From JACCTU01 sp963798985 (lineage in GTDB: Bacteria; Actinomycetota; Thermoleophilia; Gaiellales; Gaiellaceae), in contig CAWCVL010000005.1 in the NCBI GenBank assembly GCA_963798985.1, positions 1 through 64,000 of the forward strand: a stretch of DNA of 64,000 nt. Direction: 5' to 3'. Shown one piece after another: positions 32,713 to 40,913 of the stretch. Below the pieces are notes generated by a model, which was not told the DNA's origin, made no database searches, and saw nothing but the letters and a program-made list of their open reading frames with translations. A program made the translations under genes and the position numbers. Positions within the stretch are counted from its first letter, which is position 1; every line of letters begins with the position of its first letter.

Positions 32713-33144
32713 TCAGGTTTGCGCGATCACGAGCACGACGGTCATGACGGCAAGCGCGACGCCCCCGATGGTGAACAGCCCGACAGTGCGGAACTGCAGC
32801 GGTACGTGGCCGCCGGTTCGCAGCGCCTGCTCCAACTCGCGCTGGCGTTGTGCGCCGACGATCAACAACCCGACCGCGAGTGACGCGTAGCCGCAGCCGA
32901 GCAGAATGTACGGCCACGCGGCGACGTCGAGCAGTTCCGGAGCGAACCGGCCCACAGCGAGCGCCCCGGCGCTGGCACCCAAGGCGGTGCGCCACCACGC
33001 CAGCCAGGTGCGCTCCGCAGCCATCGAAGTACGCCGCATCTGATCGAGATCCGACGGCGACGTCGGAACCGGAGGCGGTTCTTCTGCGGCGTTAGGCTCT
33101 GAACCCAGCGGCGGCTGCGGCTGTGCCATAACCGCATCTAACAC
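32713..33144 (-). CDS. DUF202 family membrane protein
   Basis: A 143-residue protein with a Pro-rich cytoplasmic N-terminus, the family signature AAERTWLAWWRTALG, and three membrane helices (WPYILLGCGYASLAVGLLIV; TIGGVALAVMTVVLVIA). The GTG at 33144 has a GGGAGG site four bases away, better than the ATG at 33129. The 174 bases beyond it towards the sigma factor carry no gene I can support. Function of the family is unknown. Confidence 0.8.
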   Translation of the reverse strand: MLDAVMAQPQPPLGSEPNAAEEPPPVPTSPSDLDQMRRTSMAAERTWLAWWRTALGASAGALAVGRFAPELLDVAAWPYILLGCGYASLAVGLLIVGAQRQRELEQALRTGGHVPLQFRTVGLFTIGGVALAVMTVVLVIAQT

Positions 33145-33318
33145 CGTTCCTCCCGTGGACGGCAGGGCCGTGCGGCGCCATGCAGGCGGCTATTCGGGGA
33201 GCCAACCCTCCCGATACGGGGTCATGTCGCCCTTCGTCGCCTGCGCGTATGCCTTCGCGCGGTCGGTCGTCTCCTCAACACCGGCACCGTGCCGGCGCCC
33301 TCGGACGACTGACCCGGC

Positions 33319-34519
33319 GTGATCGACGAGACGACGCGACGGCTGGACGAGGGCGCGCTGCGCGCCCTCGTCCCTCGGGTGCTCGCAGGGCTGGTCCGGC
33401 GGGGCGAGGACTTCGATGCCGCCGAGGACGCGCTGCAGGAGGCGCTGCTGGAGGCGCTGCGGGTGTGGCCCGAGCACCCGCCGCGCGACCCGAGCGCGTG
33501 GCTGGCGACGGTCGCGACCCGGCGGCTCGTCGACGCCCGCCGCAGCGAGGCCGCCCGGCACCGCCGCGAGGAGGCGACGTACGCCGAGCCGCGGCCCGCC
33601 GCCACCGAGGAGGGCGACGACACCCTCTTCCTGCTCTTCTGCTGCTGCCACCCTGACCTCGCGCCCGCCTCGCAGGTGGCGCTGACCCTGCGCGCCGTCG
33701 GCGGCCTCACCACCCGCGAGATCGCCGACGCCTTCTACGTGCCGGAGGCGACGATGGCGCAGCGGATCAGCCGCGCCAAGCGCATCCTGCAGGGGCGCCG
33801 CCTGGACCAGCCCGGCGACCTCGCCATCGTGCTGCGCGTGCTCTACCTCGTCTACACGGCCGGCCACGCGGGCCGGGTCGACCTGGCCGGCGAGGCGATC
33901 CGGCTCGCCCGCCAACTCACCCTCGTCACCGAGGAACCGGAGGCGCGCGGGCTGCTCGCGCTGATGCTCCTCAACCACGCCCGCCTCCCGGCGCGACTCG
34001 ACTCAGAGGGTCGCATCGTCACGCTCGACCGACAGGACCGCGGCCTGTGGTACACCCGAGAGATCGCCGAGGGCGTGCGCGTCCTGCAGTCGGCGCTGGC
34101 CGCTGAAGCGCCCCGGGCGCTACCAGGTCGAGGCCGCCATCGCAGCCCTACACGACGACGCTGCAAGCGCCGAGGAGACCGACTGGCCGCAGATCCTCGC
34201 CTGGTACGACGACCTCGTCGCCCTCACCGACGACCCAGTGCGCCAGGACCCCGCCGCGGTGCTCGGGCGCGCGGTCGCGGTCGGCCACGTCCTCGGCGCC
34301 GCCGCCGGGCTGCGCGAGACCGACCGGCTGCGCGAGGTGATCGGCGAGCGGCACCGCTGGCACGCCGTCCGCGGCTACCTGCACGAGCTGGGCGGTGACC
34401 TCCCCGCCGCCGCCACGGCCTATGCCGAGGCCGCCCGTCGGGCCACGAACGTCGCCGAGCGCGACCACCTGGTCCGCCAGGCCGCCAGCGCGCGGGCGGC
34501 GCTACCGTCGAGCCCATGA
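33319..34519 (+). CDS. ECF42-like RNA polymerase sigma factor with C-terminal TPR-like domain (one frameshift)
   Basis: A sigma factor of about 400 residues with region 2 (FDAAEDALQEALLEAL), region 4 (GGLTTREIADAFYVPEATMAQ) and the long helical extension of the ECF42/DUF6596 group. The frame breaks near 34105 at a CCCCGGG run: LQSALAAE continues in the next frame as RPGRYQVEAAIAAL. It ends in VRQAASARAALPSSP at 34519. ECF42 factors usually sit beside a DGPF/YCII protein; here the neighbour is a glyoxalase-fold gene that overlaps the stop (ATGA). The start is a GTG at 33319. Confidence 0.85.
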
Positions 34520-34938
34520 CAGTCCAACGCATGGAGCACGTGGGCATCGTGGTCGACGACCTCGCGGCCGCGACGGCGTTCTTCGTCGAACTCGGACTCA
34601 AGCTGCATGGAGAGGGGCGGGTCGAGGGCGGTTGGGTGGACCGTGTGGTCGGGCTCGAGGGCGTCCGGGTGGAGTACGCGATGGTGGAGACCCCGGACGG
34701 CCACGGTCGGAACGAGCTCGTGAAGTTCCACTCCCCCTCGGTCCGGGGCGGCCACGGGCACGCGCCGGCGAACATCCTGGGCATCCGCCATGTCGCATTC
34801 GCAGTCGACGACATCGACGCCGCCGTCGCCACCGTGCGAGCCCGCGGCGGTGAGCTCGTTGGCGAGGTTGAGAACTACGAAGACATCTATCGGCTCTGCT
34901 ATGTCCGCGGCCCCCGGATAGATAGCTACCAACATTGA
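34516..34938 (+). CDS. VOC (glyoxalase-fold) protein, C-terminus altered
   Basis: A 140-residue vicinal-oxygen-chelate protein: HVGIVVDDLAAATAFFVELG opens the first module and ILGIRHVAFAVDDIDAAVATV the second. It is translationally coupled to the sigma factor. After YRLCYVRGP, relatives continue with GIIVELAE, which supplies the last strand and a metal-binding Glu; here the frame instead runs RIDSYQH and stops. The break lies about 40 bases before a tRNA-like T arm, so the gene was probably cut by a recombination event. It is unlikely to bind metal normally. Confidence 0.8.
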   Translation: MTVQRMEHVGIVVDDLAAATAFFVELGLKLHGEGRVEGGWVDRVVGLEGVRVEYAMVETPDGHGRNELVKFHSPSVRGGHGHAPANILGIRHVAFAVDDIDAAVATVRARGGELVGEVENYEDIYRLCYVRGPRIDSYQH

Positions 34939-34955
34939 GACATCGCGCGGGGGTC

Positions 34956-34980
34956 GACGGTTCGATTCCGTCAAAGGCTT
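34956..34980 (+). other. tRNA-like T arm remnant
   Basis: GACGG-TTCGATT-CCGTC is a perfect T stem and loop followed by AAAGGCTT, which could be the 3' acceptor strand of a tRNA. No matching 5' half lies within 90 bases. It probably is the scar of a tRNA-targeted insertion; it follows directly on the truncated VOC gene. Confidence 0.4.
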
Positions 34981-35081
34981 GCAAGCGCGTTCACGGGATT
35001 TGTGACGACTTGCTCTTGACTCAGCGGGCGGTAGGTATGGAGCTCCTAGCTCACAAGCCTCGACAGTCCGGAGAAACGTGA

Positions 35082-37271
35082 TTAGTGCCGGATTGGGAGC
35101 GCGGCGACGAGCGAAGTCCCGTCGCCAGGCTTGCTTGTGGCCTCCAGCGAGCCGCCGAGTGCCTCGACCCGATCGCGGAGGCCGACAAGGCCGGAGCCCC
35201 GAGCCGGATCTGCGCCGCCGATGCCGTCATCGCGTACCGACAGCAGCAGTCCCTCGTTCTCTAGCTTAAGCACGACGTCGATGCGCGAGGCCTGCGAGTG
35301 TTTTGCGGCGTTGGCCAGTGACTCCGACGCCACGAAGTAAGCGGCAACCTCAACCGGCTCGGGGAAGCGCTCCCTTGTCATTACTTCCAGGTCTACGGCG
35401 ATCGGCGAGCGCAGCGCGAGTGCTTCAAGCGCCGGTCCGAGGCCGGCGTCGGAGAGTATGGCCGGGTGAATGCCTCGCGAGAGCTCCTGCAGCTCCTCGA
35501 CGGCCGTGCCGAGACCGGCGGCGATGCGCGAGAACTTCTCTCGAACGTCGCTGCTCTGCGGCGGTAGCTCGGCCGCGGCTGCGTTGGCCGCCAATGCGAG
35601 CGAGACGAGCCGTTGCTGGGTTCCGTCGTGGAGGTCGCGCTCGATCGTGCGTCGCGCCTCGTCGCCTGCGGCCACGATTCTGGCGCGGGACTCGATCAAC
35701 TCGGTCCGGGCGGTCGCGTTCGAGATCGCCGTGGCGATCAACTCGGTGAACCTTTCCAGACGCGTCTCGGCGTCGGGCGGCAGGAGATTATGAGTAGAAC
35801 CCACGACCATCGCTCCCCACAGGTGATCCTCGACGACGATCGGGCATCCGACATGTGACAGCGTGCCGAGGCGACGCGACGCCTCTCCAACTGACCCGCC
35901 GATGGCGGCCCAGTCCTTCTTCTCGATACGGGCCGAGCGTCCCGTCCGATAGACCTCCGCCGAAGCCATTCCTTCCTGGAATTCCCAGCGTGTCCCGATT
36001 GGGATGTCGATGTTTGTGGCGCCGACGAATACGACCGCCGCACCGTCCTCGAATCTCAAGACGGCCGCATTCGAGTAGAAGACCTGCGCCACTTCCTCGG
36101 TCACAGCCGCGAAGATCGCGCCGGGCGGTACGTCGTGCGCAACGAGCGTTGCCACCCGCCGCAGAGCGGCTTGTTCTTCGGCGAGCTGCGCGTGGGCTTG
36201 CCGTATCGCGGTATTGGCGATCGCGGTTGCGATCAGTTCAGTGAATCTCTCCAGCCGTTCTTCGGTGTCGCGCGGCAAGAGATCCTGAGAAGACACGACG
36301 ATTGCTCCCCAGAGCCCACCGTCGGCGAAGATGGGACTCCCGACCATCGAGCTGAAGCGATGCCGACGAACCGCCGCGCCAAGTTCTCCTGTAAGGGAAG
36401 GCCAGTCTCGTTCCTCGACCCGCGCCGGGCGCCCAGTCCGGTGGACCTCCGCTGAGATCATTCCATCCTGAAAGTCCCATCGTGACCCGACCGGGATGTC
36501 GATGTTCACGACACCGACATACACGACCGCTGAGTCGTCCTCGAATCTCCCAACGCCTGCTGCCGAGTCGAAGAGGCGAGCGACTTCCTCGCTGACGGCG
36601 GAGAAGATCTCGGTCGATGGCGCGTCGTTCGCGACCAGCGTGGCGACGCGCCGCAGGGCCGCTTGTTCCTCGGCCAGCGCGGCGAGAGCCTCGCGCGACT
36701 GTGCATTCGCGATTGCGGTAGCGAACAGCGCGCTGAAGTCGGCGAGACGCCTGTCGGTTCCAGCCGCGAGCGAAATTTCGAGCGATGCAATCGTGATCGC
36801 TCCCCATAACTCGCCCTCGACGAGGACGGGAGTTGCAAGTGCGGAGCGCACGCCCGACTCGCGCGCGACCGTCGGCGGCTCGCCGTCGCATTTCTGCAGA
36901 TCGAAGCTCGCGGACTGACCTGTCCGGTACACGGCACCGACGACGTAGTCCGGATCGAGGTGCACGCGGGCGCCGCGGCTGTGAGGACCGCGGTGTGCTC
37001 CCATGACCGTGACCGTGCCGTCGCCCTCGAATCTGAGCACAGCGGAGATGTCGGCTCCGCACAGTGCCTCGATCTCTCCGGCAAGCGCGTCGAACAGCGG
37101 TCCCGGGTCCACTCCGTTCGCGACGAGCGTGGCCACGCGCCGCAGCGCCGCCTGCTCATCGGCCAGCAGTTGGACATCCTCGCGCGCATCCACGTTCTCG
37201 CTCGCCCTTGTCAGAGGCCCGGTGAGCTCGGCGAGGCGAAGGTCACCGTCGTCCTGGTTCGTCTCAGTCAC
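35082..37271 (-). CDS. Sensor histidine kinase with three GAF domains (NarL type)
   Basis: A 729-residue cytoplasmic kinase without membrane helices. It has three tandem units, each a short helix (EEQAALRRVATLVA) plus a GAF domain, at about residues 40-200, 205-370 and 372-530. The second and third share VNIDIP/TNIDIP, TGR-AR-E and GSPIF/GCPIV patterns, so they arose by duplication. Then comes a HisKA_3 dimerisation domain with the phospho-acceptor His in ERDLHDGTQQRL (about 545) and an HATPase domain (ASESLANAAKHSQAS, DDGIGGA). It is divergent from a NarL-type response regulator, its evident partner. The signal is unknown. Confidence 0.93.
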   Translation of the reverse strand: MTETNQDDGDLRLAELTGPLTRASENVDAREDVQLLADEQAALRRVATLVANGVDPGPLFDALAGEIEALCGADISAVLRFEGDGTVTVMGAHRGPHSRGARVHLDPDYVVGAVYRTGQSASFDLQKCDGEPPTVARESGVRSALATPVLVEGELWGAITIASLEISLAAGTDRRLADFSALFATAIANAQSREALAALAEEQAALRRVATLVANDAPSTEIFSAVSEEVARLFDSAAGVGRFEDDSAVVYVGVVNIDIPVGSRWDFQDGMISAEVHRTGRPARVEERDWPSLTGELGAAVRRHRFSSMVGSPIFADGGLWGAIVVSSQDLLPRDTEERLERFTELIATAIANTAIRQAHAQLAEEQAALRRVATLVAHDVPPGAIFAAVTEEVAQVFYSNAAVLRFEDGAAVVFVGATNIDIPIGTRWEFQEGMASAEVYRTGRSARIEKKDWAAIGGSVGEASRRLGTLSHVGCPIVVEDHLWGAMVVGSTHNLLPPDAETRLERFTELIATAISNATARTELIESRARIVAAGDEARRTIERDLHDGTQQRLVSLALAANAAAAELPPQSSDVREKFSRIAAGLGTAVEELQELSRGIHPAILSDAGLGPALEALALRSPIAVDLEVMTRERFPEPVEVAAYFVASESLANAAKHSQASRIDVVLKLENEGLLLSVRDDGIGGADPARGSGLVGLRDRVEALGGSLEATSKPGDGTSLVAALPIRH

Positions 37272-37394
37272 GCCACCAGTCTGATCCGCTCACGCGGCGG
37301 AGGGAAGGGTTGCGCCCGGGCTCGGCCCTACTGACTGACGAACACACACAGCGAGCCTTGGTGGCAGATATCCGCATCGCGGATACTTCCACAG

Positions 37395-38069
37395 GTGAGC
37401 AGCTCGCCTGCCACTCGGGTCGTGATTGCCGACGACGACGTCCTCCTCCGAGAAGGGCTTGCCAGCCTGCTCGAGCGCTCGGGCTTCGACGTCGTCGCTC
37501 AGGCAGGCGATGGTGTGACGGCGCTTCGCACATGCCGCGAGCACGAGCCGGACTTGCTGGTCACAGACATCCGCATGCCACCCACACACACGACGGAAGG
37601 GCTCGAGGCGGCACACGCCATCCGGGCGGAATATCCCGACGTGGGGATCCTCGTTCTCTCGGCCTACGTGGAGGTCGAGCACGCGGTGGCTCTTCTCGCC
37701 AGTGGCAAGCAAACCGGGTATCTGCTGAAGAGTCGCGTCACAGACGTGGACGATTTCCTCGAGACACTCGAGCGCATCGTCAAAGGCGGTTCGGTCGTCG
37801 ACCCTGCGCTCGTTCAGCAACTCGTCGCGGCGCGGCGCATCGATGACCCACTCGACGAGCTGACGCCACGCGAGCGCGAGGTGCTCGCGCTGATGGCGGA
37901 GGGTCGCTCGAACGCCGGTGTCGCCCGCCGCCTGTGGGTGACGGAAGGCACCGTTGCCAAGCACGTCCACAGCATCCTCGCCAAGCTCCGTCTCACCGAG
38001 AGCGACGAAGATCATCGGCGAGTCTTGGCCGTCGTCACGTTTCTTCGCGGTCAGAAGCTGATCGACTAG
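37395..38069 (+). CDS. NarL/LuxR-family response regulator
   Basis: A 224-residue regulator with an N-terminal receiver (VVIADDDVLLREGL, phospho-acceptor Asp in LVTDIRMPP, the conserved Lys in YLLKSRV) and a C-terminal LuxR helix-turn-helix (LTPREREVLALMAEGRSNAGVA). The ATG used is at 37395. It is divergent from the triple-GAF kinase, 123 bases apart, and its end overlaps the convergent receiver gene by 35 bases. It probably binds DNA once phosphorylated by that kinase. Confidence 0.92.
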   Translation: MSSSPATRVVIADDDVLLREGLASLLERSGFDVVAQAGDGVTALRTCREHEPDLLVTDIRMPPTHTTEGLEAAHAIRAEYPDVGILVLSAYVEVEHAVALLASGKQTGYLLKSRVTDVDDFLETLERIVKGGSVVDPALVQQLVAARRIDDPLDELTPREREVLALMAEGRSNAGVARRLWVTEGTVAKHVHSILAKLRLTESDEDHRRVLAVVTFLRGQKLID

Positions 38070-38460
38070 CGACAAGCTCGCGCACCGCCCGAGCCGAGAG
38101 CTGCGTCTTGGGAATGAAGCCCGCGGCGGGACTCGCCTTGATCAGGCCGCCGAAATCCTGCTCCGCGCGCGTCGAGATCAACACCACGCCCGATGCCAGC
38201 CGCGGAAAGCGCTCGACGAGCATCCGCGCCAGTTCAAAGCCGCTCTCCTCGCGGAGGTTGATGTCGACGAGCACGACCTCAGGTTGCGACTCGCGAACCT
38301 GACGCAGCGCTTCCGCGCTCGTCGTTGCCGTTCCCACGACGTCAAGGTCGTCTCCCGCGAGGCTCGCGGCGGCGATCTCGAGGAAAAATTCGTTGTCGTC
38401 CACGATCAGGCAGCGCAGTGGCACGGGCCTCAGCATCGCAGCGCGATCCAGGCGGCGCAT
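38035..38460 (-). CDS. Stand-alone receiver (CheY-like) protein
   Basis: A single receiver domain of about 140 residues: CLIVDDNEFFLEIAA, phospho-acceptor Asp in VLVDINLREESG, FIPKTQLS with the conserved Lys. There is no output domain. Two starts are possible, 38460 (after AGGGGTA) and 38436 (no clear site). It is convergent with and overlaps the NarL-type regulator by 35 bases, and may compete for phosphoryl groups from the nearby kinase. Confidence 0.8.
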   Translation of the reverse strand: MRRLDRAAMLRPVPLRCLIVDDNEFFLEIAAASLAGDDLDVVGTATTSAEALRQVRESQPEVVLVDINLREESGFELARMLVERFPRLASGVVLISTRAEQDFGGLIKASPAAGFIPKTQLSARAVRELVASRSASDREET

Positions 38461-38601
38461 TACCCCTAGATGGAATGTCGAGACGCACAGCAGAGGGCCC
38501 CGAAGACTCCTGCCTTTATGGCAGACGCAGGCCCGGCGATGACGGATTCTGGCAGTGCGACGTCGCGACGAAACAGTCCACAACGAACGAAGGAGATCAT
38601 C

Positions 38602-39309
38602 ATGACTGAGGTAACGAACGTAGCGCTCGTCCACGGCGGCTTCGTGGACGGATCGGGATGGCAGGGCGTCTACGACCTGCTGCGAGCAGACGGCTTCAAC
38701 GTCAGCGTCGTCCAGAACCCGACGCGGACACTTGAAGAAGACGTCGCCCTCACGCGGCGCGTCCTCGACAAGCAGGACGGCCCGGCGATCCTCGTCGGCC
38801 ACTCCTACGGCGGCGCCGTCATCACCGAAGCCGGCACGCACGAGAAGGTTGCAGGGCTCGTCTACATCGCAGCCTTCGTCCCCGACCAGGGCGAGTCGGT
38901 CAACAGCCTCATCGCAGGTTTCCCGACCGACGGCCCCCAGCCGCCGATCCTGCCGCCGCAGGACGGCTTCCTGCTCCTCGACCGCGAGAAGTTCCATGCC
39001 TCGTTCGCGGGCGATCTGAGCGCCGAGCAGGCCGCGTTCATGGCCGACTCGCAGGTTCCGTGGGGCCTCGGCGCGCTTGGCGGCACGATCAGCGACGCCG
39101 CCTGGCGGAGCAAGCCGAGCTACGCCGTCGTGTCCACCGACGACCACATGATTCCCCCGTCGGCGCAGCGCACGATGGCAGAGCGCGCCGGCGCCACCGT
39201 CACCGAGACGCCCGGCAGTCACGCCGTCTACGTCTCCAACCCCAGGGCCGTCGCCAACGTGATCGCTCAGGCCACCCGCTCGGCCGTCCCCGAAGGAGCA
39301 CTCGCATGA
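38602..39309 (+). CDS. Alpha/beta hydrolase (cytoplasmic)
   Basis: A 235-residue hydrolase. The ATG at 38602 follows AAGGAG. Oxyanion region VALVHGGFVDGSGW, nucleophile elbow GHSYGGAV, acid VVSTDDHMIPP and His in TPGSHAVYVS are all present, so it should be catalytic. The family includes salicylate-esterase-like and AB-hydrolase_6 enzymes; the substrate is unknown. Its last 60 codons lie in the 213-bp repeat that recurs at 40701, fused there to a different start. Confidence 0.88.
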   Translation: MTEVTNVALVHGGFVDGSGWQGVYDLLRADGFNVSVVQNPTRTLEEDVALTRRVLDKQDGPAILVGHSYGGAVITEAGTHEKVAGLVYIAAFVPDQGESVNSLIAGFPTDGPQPPILPPQDGFLLLDREKFHASFAGDLSAEQAAFMADSQVPWGLGALGGTISDAAWRSKPSYAVVSTDDHMIPPSAQRTMAERAGATVTETPGSHAVYVSNPRAVANVIAQATRSAVPEGALA

Positions 39310-39346
39310 ACACCTCCATCCTTCCAAGGCGCCGCCGCAACCTGGC
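39134..39346 (+). repeat. 213-bp direct repeat, copy A
   Basis: Aligns without gaps to 40701-40913 (offset 1567) with about a dozen or so mismatches. It covers the 3' end of the hydrolase gene and the first codons of the next open frame. In this copy the downstream frame is cut short; in copy B the upstream frame is replaced. Confidence 0.85.
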
Positions 39347-39380
39347 GTCGGCGTCGACTCGGCTCCGAAAGGCGTCCTGA
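39306..39380 (+). pseudogene. Truncated 5' remnant of the secreted hydrolase gene
   Basis: A 24-codon frame that starts MNTSILPRRRRNLA like the intact secreted hydrolase (MNTFTHPRRRRNLA at 40873), then diverges after the repeat end and stops at 39380. It is left over from the rearrangement that made the two repeat copies. Confidence 0.6.
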
Positions 39381-39439
39381 AGCTCCGTTCCGCTGACGGA
39401 CGACCCCAAAAATCTTCGAGACCCAAAGGAGCGTCAACG

Positions 39440-40411
39440 ATGTCAGACACCATCATCCAGACCACAGTCCTCGAGCCCGCTGCGCAGGCGTTCGTCGAGG
39501 CAACTGCCAACCCGCCCTATCTCTTCGACCTCGGTCCCGTAGAAGGTCGCAAGACCGTCGACGAGGTGCAGGCCGGTGAGATCGCAAAGCCGGACGTCGA
39601 CATCGAGGACACCACCCTTCCAGGCGGACCGTCCGGCGAGGTGTCCGTTCGCATCCTGCGCCCAAGGGGAGCGGTCGGACCGCTTCCCGTGATCGTGTAC
39701 ATCCACGGCGCCGGCTGGGTGTTCGGCAACAGCCACACCCACGACCGCCTGATCCGCGAGCTCACTGCCGGGACCGGTGCAGCCGTCGTCTTCCCCAACT
39801 ACAGCCTCTCGCCGGAGGCCCGCTATCCGACTGCGCTCGAGGAGTCGTATGCGGTCGCCAGTTGGGTCGCCGAGCACGGCGCCGAGAAGGGTCTCGACCC
39901 CTCTCGGATCGCGGTCGCCGGCGATTCCGTTGGCGGCAACATGAGCACCGCGCTCACCCTTCTGGCTAAGGAGCGCTCCGGCCCCAAGCTGGCCGCGCAA
40001 GTCCTCTTCTACCCGGTCACCGACGCCAGCTTCGACACCGGCTCCTACCACGAGTTCGCCGAAGGCTACTTCCTCCGCCGCGACGGGATGCAGTGGTTCT
40101 GGGACCAGTACACGACCAGCGAGGAGCAGCGAAACGAGATCACAGCCTCCCCGCTGCGCGCCAGCCTCGATCAGCTCGCCGGCCTGCCGCCGGCGCTCGT
40201 CATCACCGCCGGGGCCGACGTGCTGCGCGACGAAGGCGAGGCCTACGCGAACAAGCTTCGCCAGGCCGGCGTCCCCGTCACAGCCGTCCGCTACCAGGGC
40301 ATCATCCACGACTTCGTGATGCTCAACGCCCTTCGCGAGACGCACGCGGCCGAGGGCGCGATCAACCAGGCGATCAGCGTCCTGCGCGTGGCACTCGACA
40401 CCAGGCCCTGA
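39440..40411 (+). CDS. Alpha/beta hydrolase esterase, hormone-sensitive-lipase type
   Basis: A 323-residue esterase. The oxyanion motif is HGAGWVFG (HGGG family, one Gly replaced by Ala), the nucleophile is in GDSVGGNM, the acid is the Asp in VITAGADVLRDEG, and the His lies in GIIHDFVML. ATG at 39440 follows AAAGGAGCG. It lies between the two repeat copies, so it probably arrived with, or was bracketed by, the duplicated segment. A strong terminator follows. Likely acts on short acyl esters in the cytoplasm. Confidence 0.9.
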   Translation: MSDTIIQTTVLEPAAQAFVEATANPPYLFDLGPVEGRKTVDEVQAGEIAKPDVDIEDTTLPGGPSGEVSVRILRPRGAVGPLPVIVYIHGAGWVFGNSHTHDRLIRELTAGTGAAVVFPNYSLSPEARYPTALEESYAVASWVAEHGAEKGLDPSRIAVAGDSVGGNMSTALTLLAKERSGPKLAAQVLFYPVTDASFDTGSYHEFAEGYFLRRDGMQWFWDQYTTSEEQRNEITASPLRASLDQLAGLPPALVITAGADVLRDEGEAYANKLRQAGVPVTAVRYQGIIHDFVMLNALRETHAAEGAINQAISVLRVALDTRP

Positions 40412-40419
40412 TGAAAGAC

Positions 40420-40459
40420 GCGGTTCGTCCCGCCGCCCGAGCGCGACGGGACGAACCGC
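40420..40459 (+). terminator. Terminator of the esterase gene
   Basis: A perfect 13-bp stem (GCGGTTCGTCCCG / CGGGACGAACCGC) with a 14-base loop begins nine bases after the stop. Confidence 0.65.
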
Positions 40460-40540
40460 AATCAGCAACCGCCATCAACGGCGCGCACCGAGCCGAGCAG
40501 TTCGCGGCCGTGAGCACGTAACGAAAGGAGAAGCACGGTC

Positions 40541-40876
40541 ATGTCGTACGGAATCCTCCTTCTAAGGGTCGTCCTCGGATCGATCGTGGCGGCGCACGGC
40601 GCGCAGAAGCTGTTCGCCTGGTTCGGCGGAAGCGGCCCGCGCGGGACTGCCTCCAGCTTCGCCCAGCTTCGCTTCCGAGCGCCGCTCGTGCTGGCCCTGG
40701 CCACCGACGACCACATGATTCCCCCATCGGCGCAGCGCACCATGGCAGAGCGCGCCAGCGCCACCGTCACCGAGACGCCCGGCAGTCACGCCGTCTACGT
40801 CTCCAACCCCGAGACCGTCGCCAGCCTGATCGCTCAGGCCGCCCGGTCGGCCGTCCCCGAAGGAGCACTCGCATGA
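40541..40876 (+). CDS. Chimeric open frame: DoxX-like N-terminus fused to hydrolase C-terminus
   Basis: A 111-residue frame. Residues 1 to about 45 (SYGILLLRVVLGSIVAAHGAQKLFAWF) are the first helix of a DoxX-family membrane protein; from residue 54 it is the C-terminus of the hydrolase at 38602 (DDHMIPPSAQRTMAERA, TPGSHAVYVS). Neither part is a complete domain. The ATG has an AAAGGAG site, so a peptide may be made, but it cannot be a working DoxX protein or hydrolase. The junction is at the left end of repeat copy B. Its stop overlaps the start of the next gene (ATGA). Confidence 0.75.
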   Translation: MSYGILLLRVVLGSIVAAHGAQKLFAWFGGSGPRGTASSFAQLRFRAPLVLALATDDHMIPPSAQRTMAERASATVTETPGSHAVYVSNPETVASLIAQAARSAVPEGALA

Positions 40877-40913
40877 ACACGTTCACCCATCCAAGACGCC
40901 GCCGCAACCTGGC
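40701..40913 (+). repeat. 213-bp direct repeat, copy B
   Basis: Partner of 39134-39346. It spans the C-terminal half of the chimeric frame and the first 14 codons of the secreted hydrolase. Confidence 0.85.

Noticed and set aside
33190..33318. C-terminal remnant reading AKAYAQATKGDMTPYREGWLPE on the minus strand
   Set aside because: The frame looks protein-like for about 25 residues but has no start, family match or ribosome site.
34420..34984. Minus-strand frames with TESNRRPP or DGIEPSTP
   Set aside because: Same artefact, from the T-arm scar at 34956; the VOC gene on the plus strand explains the region.
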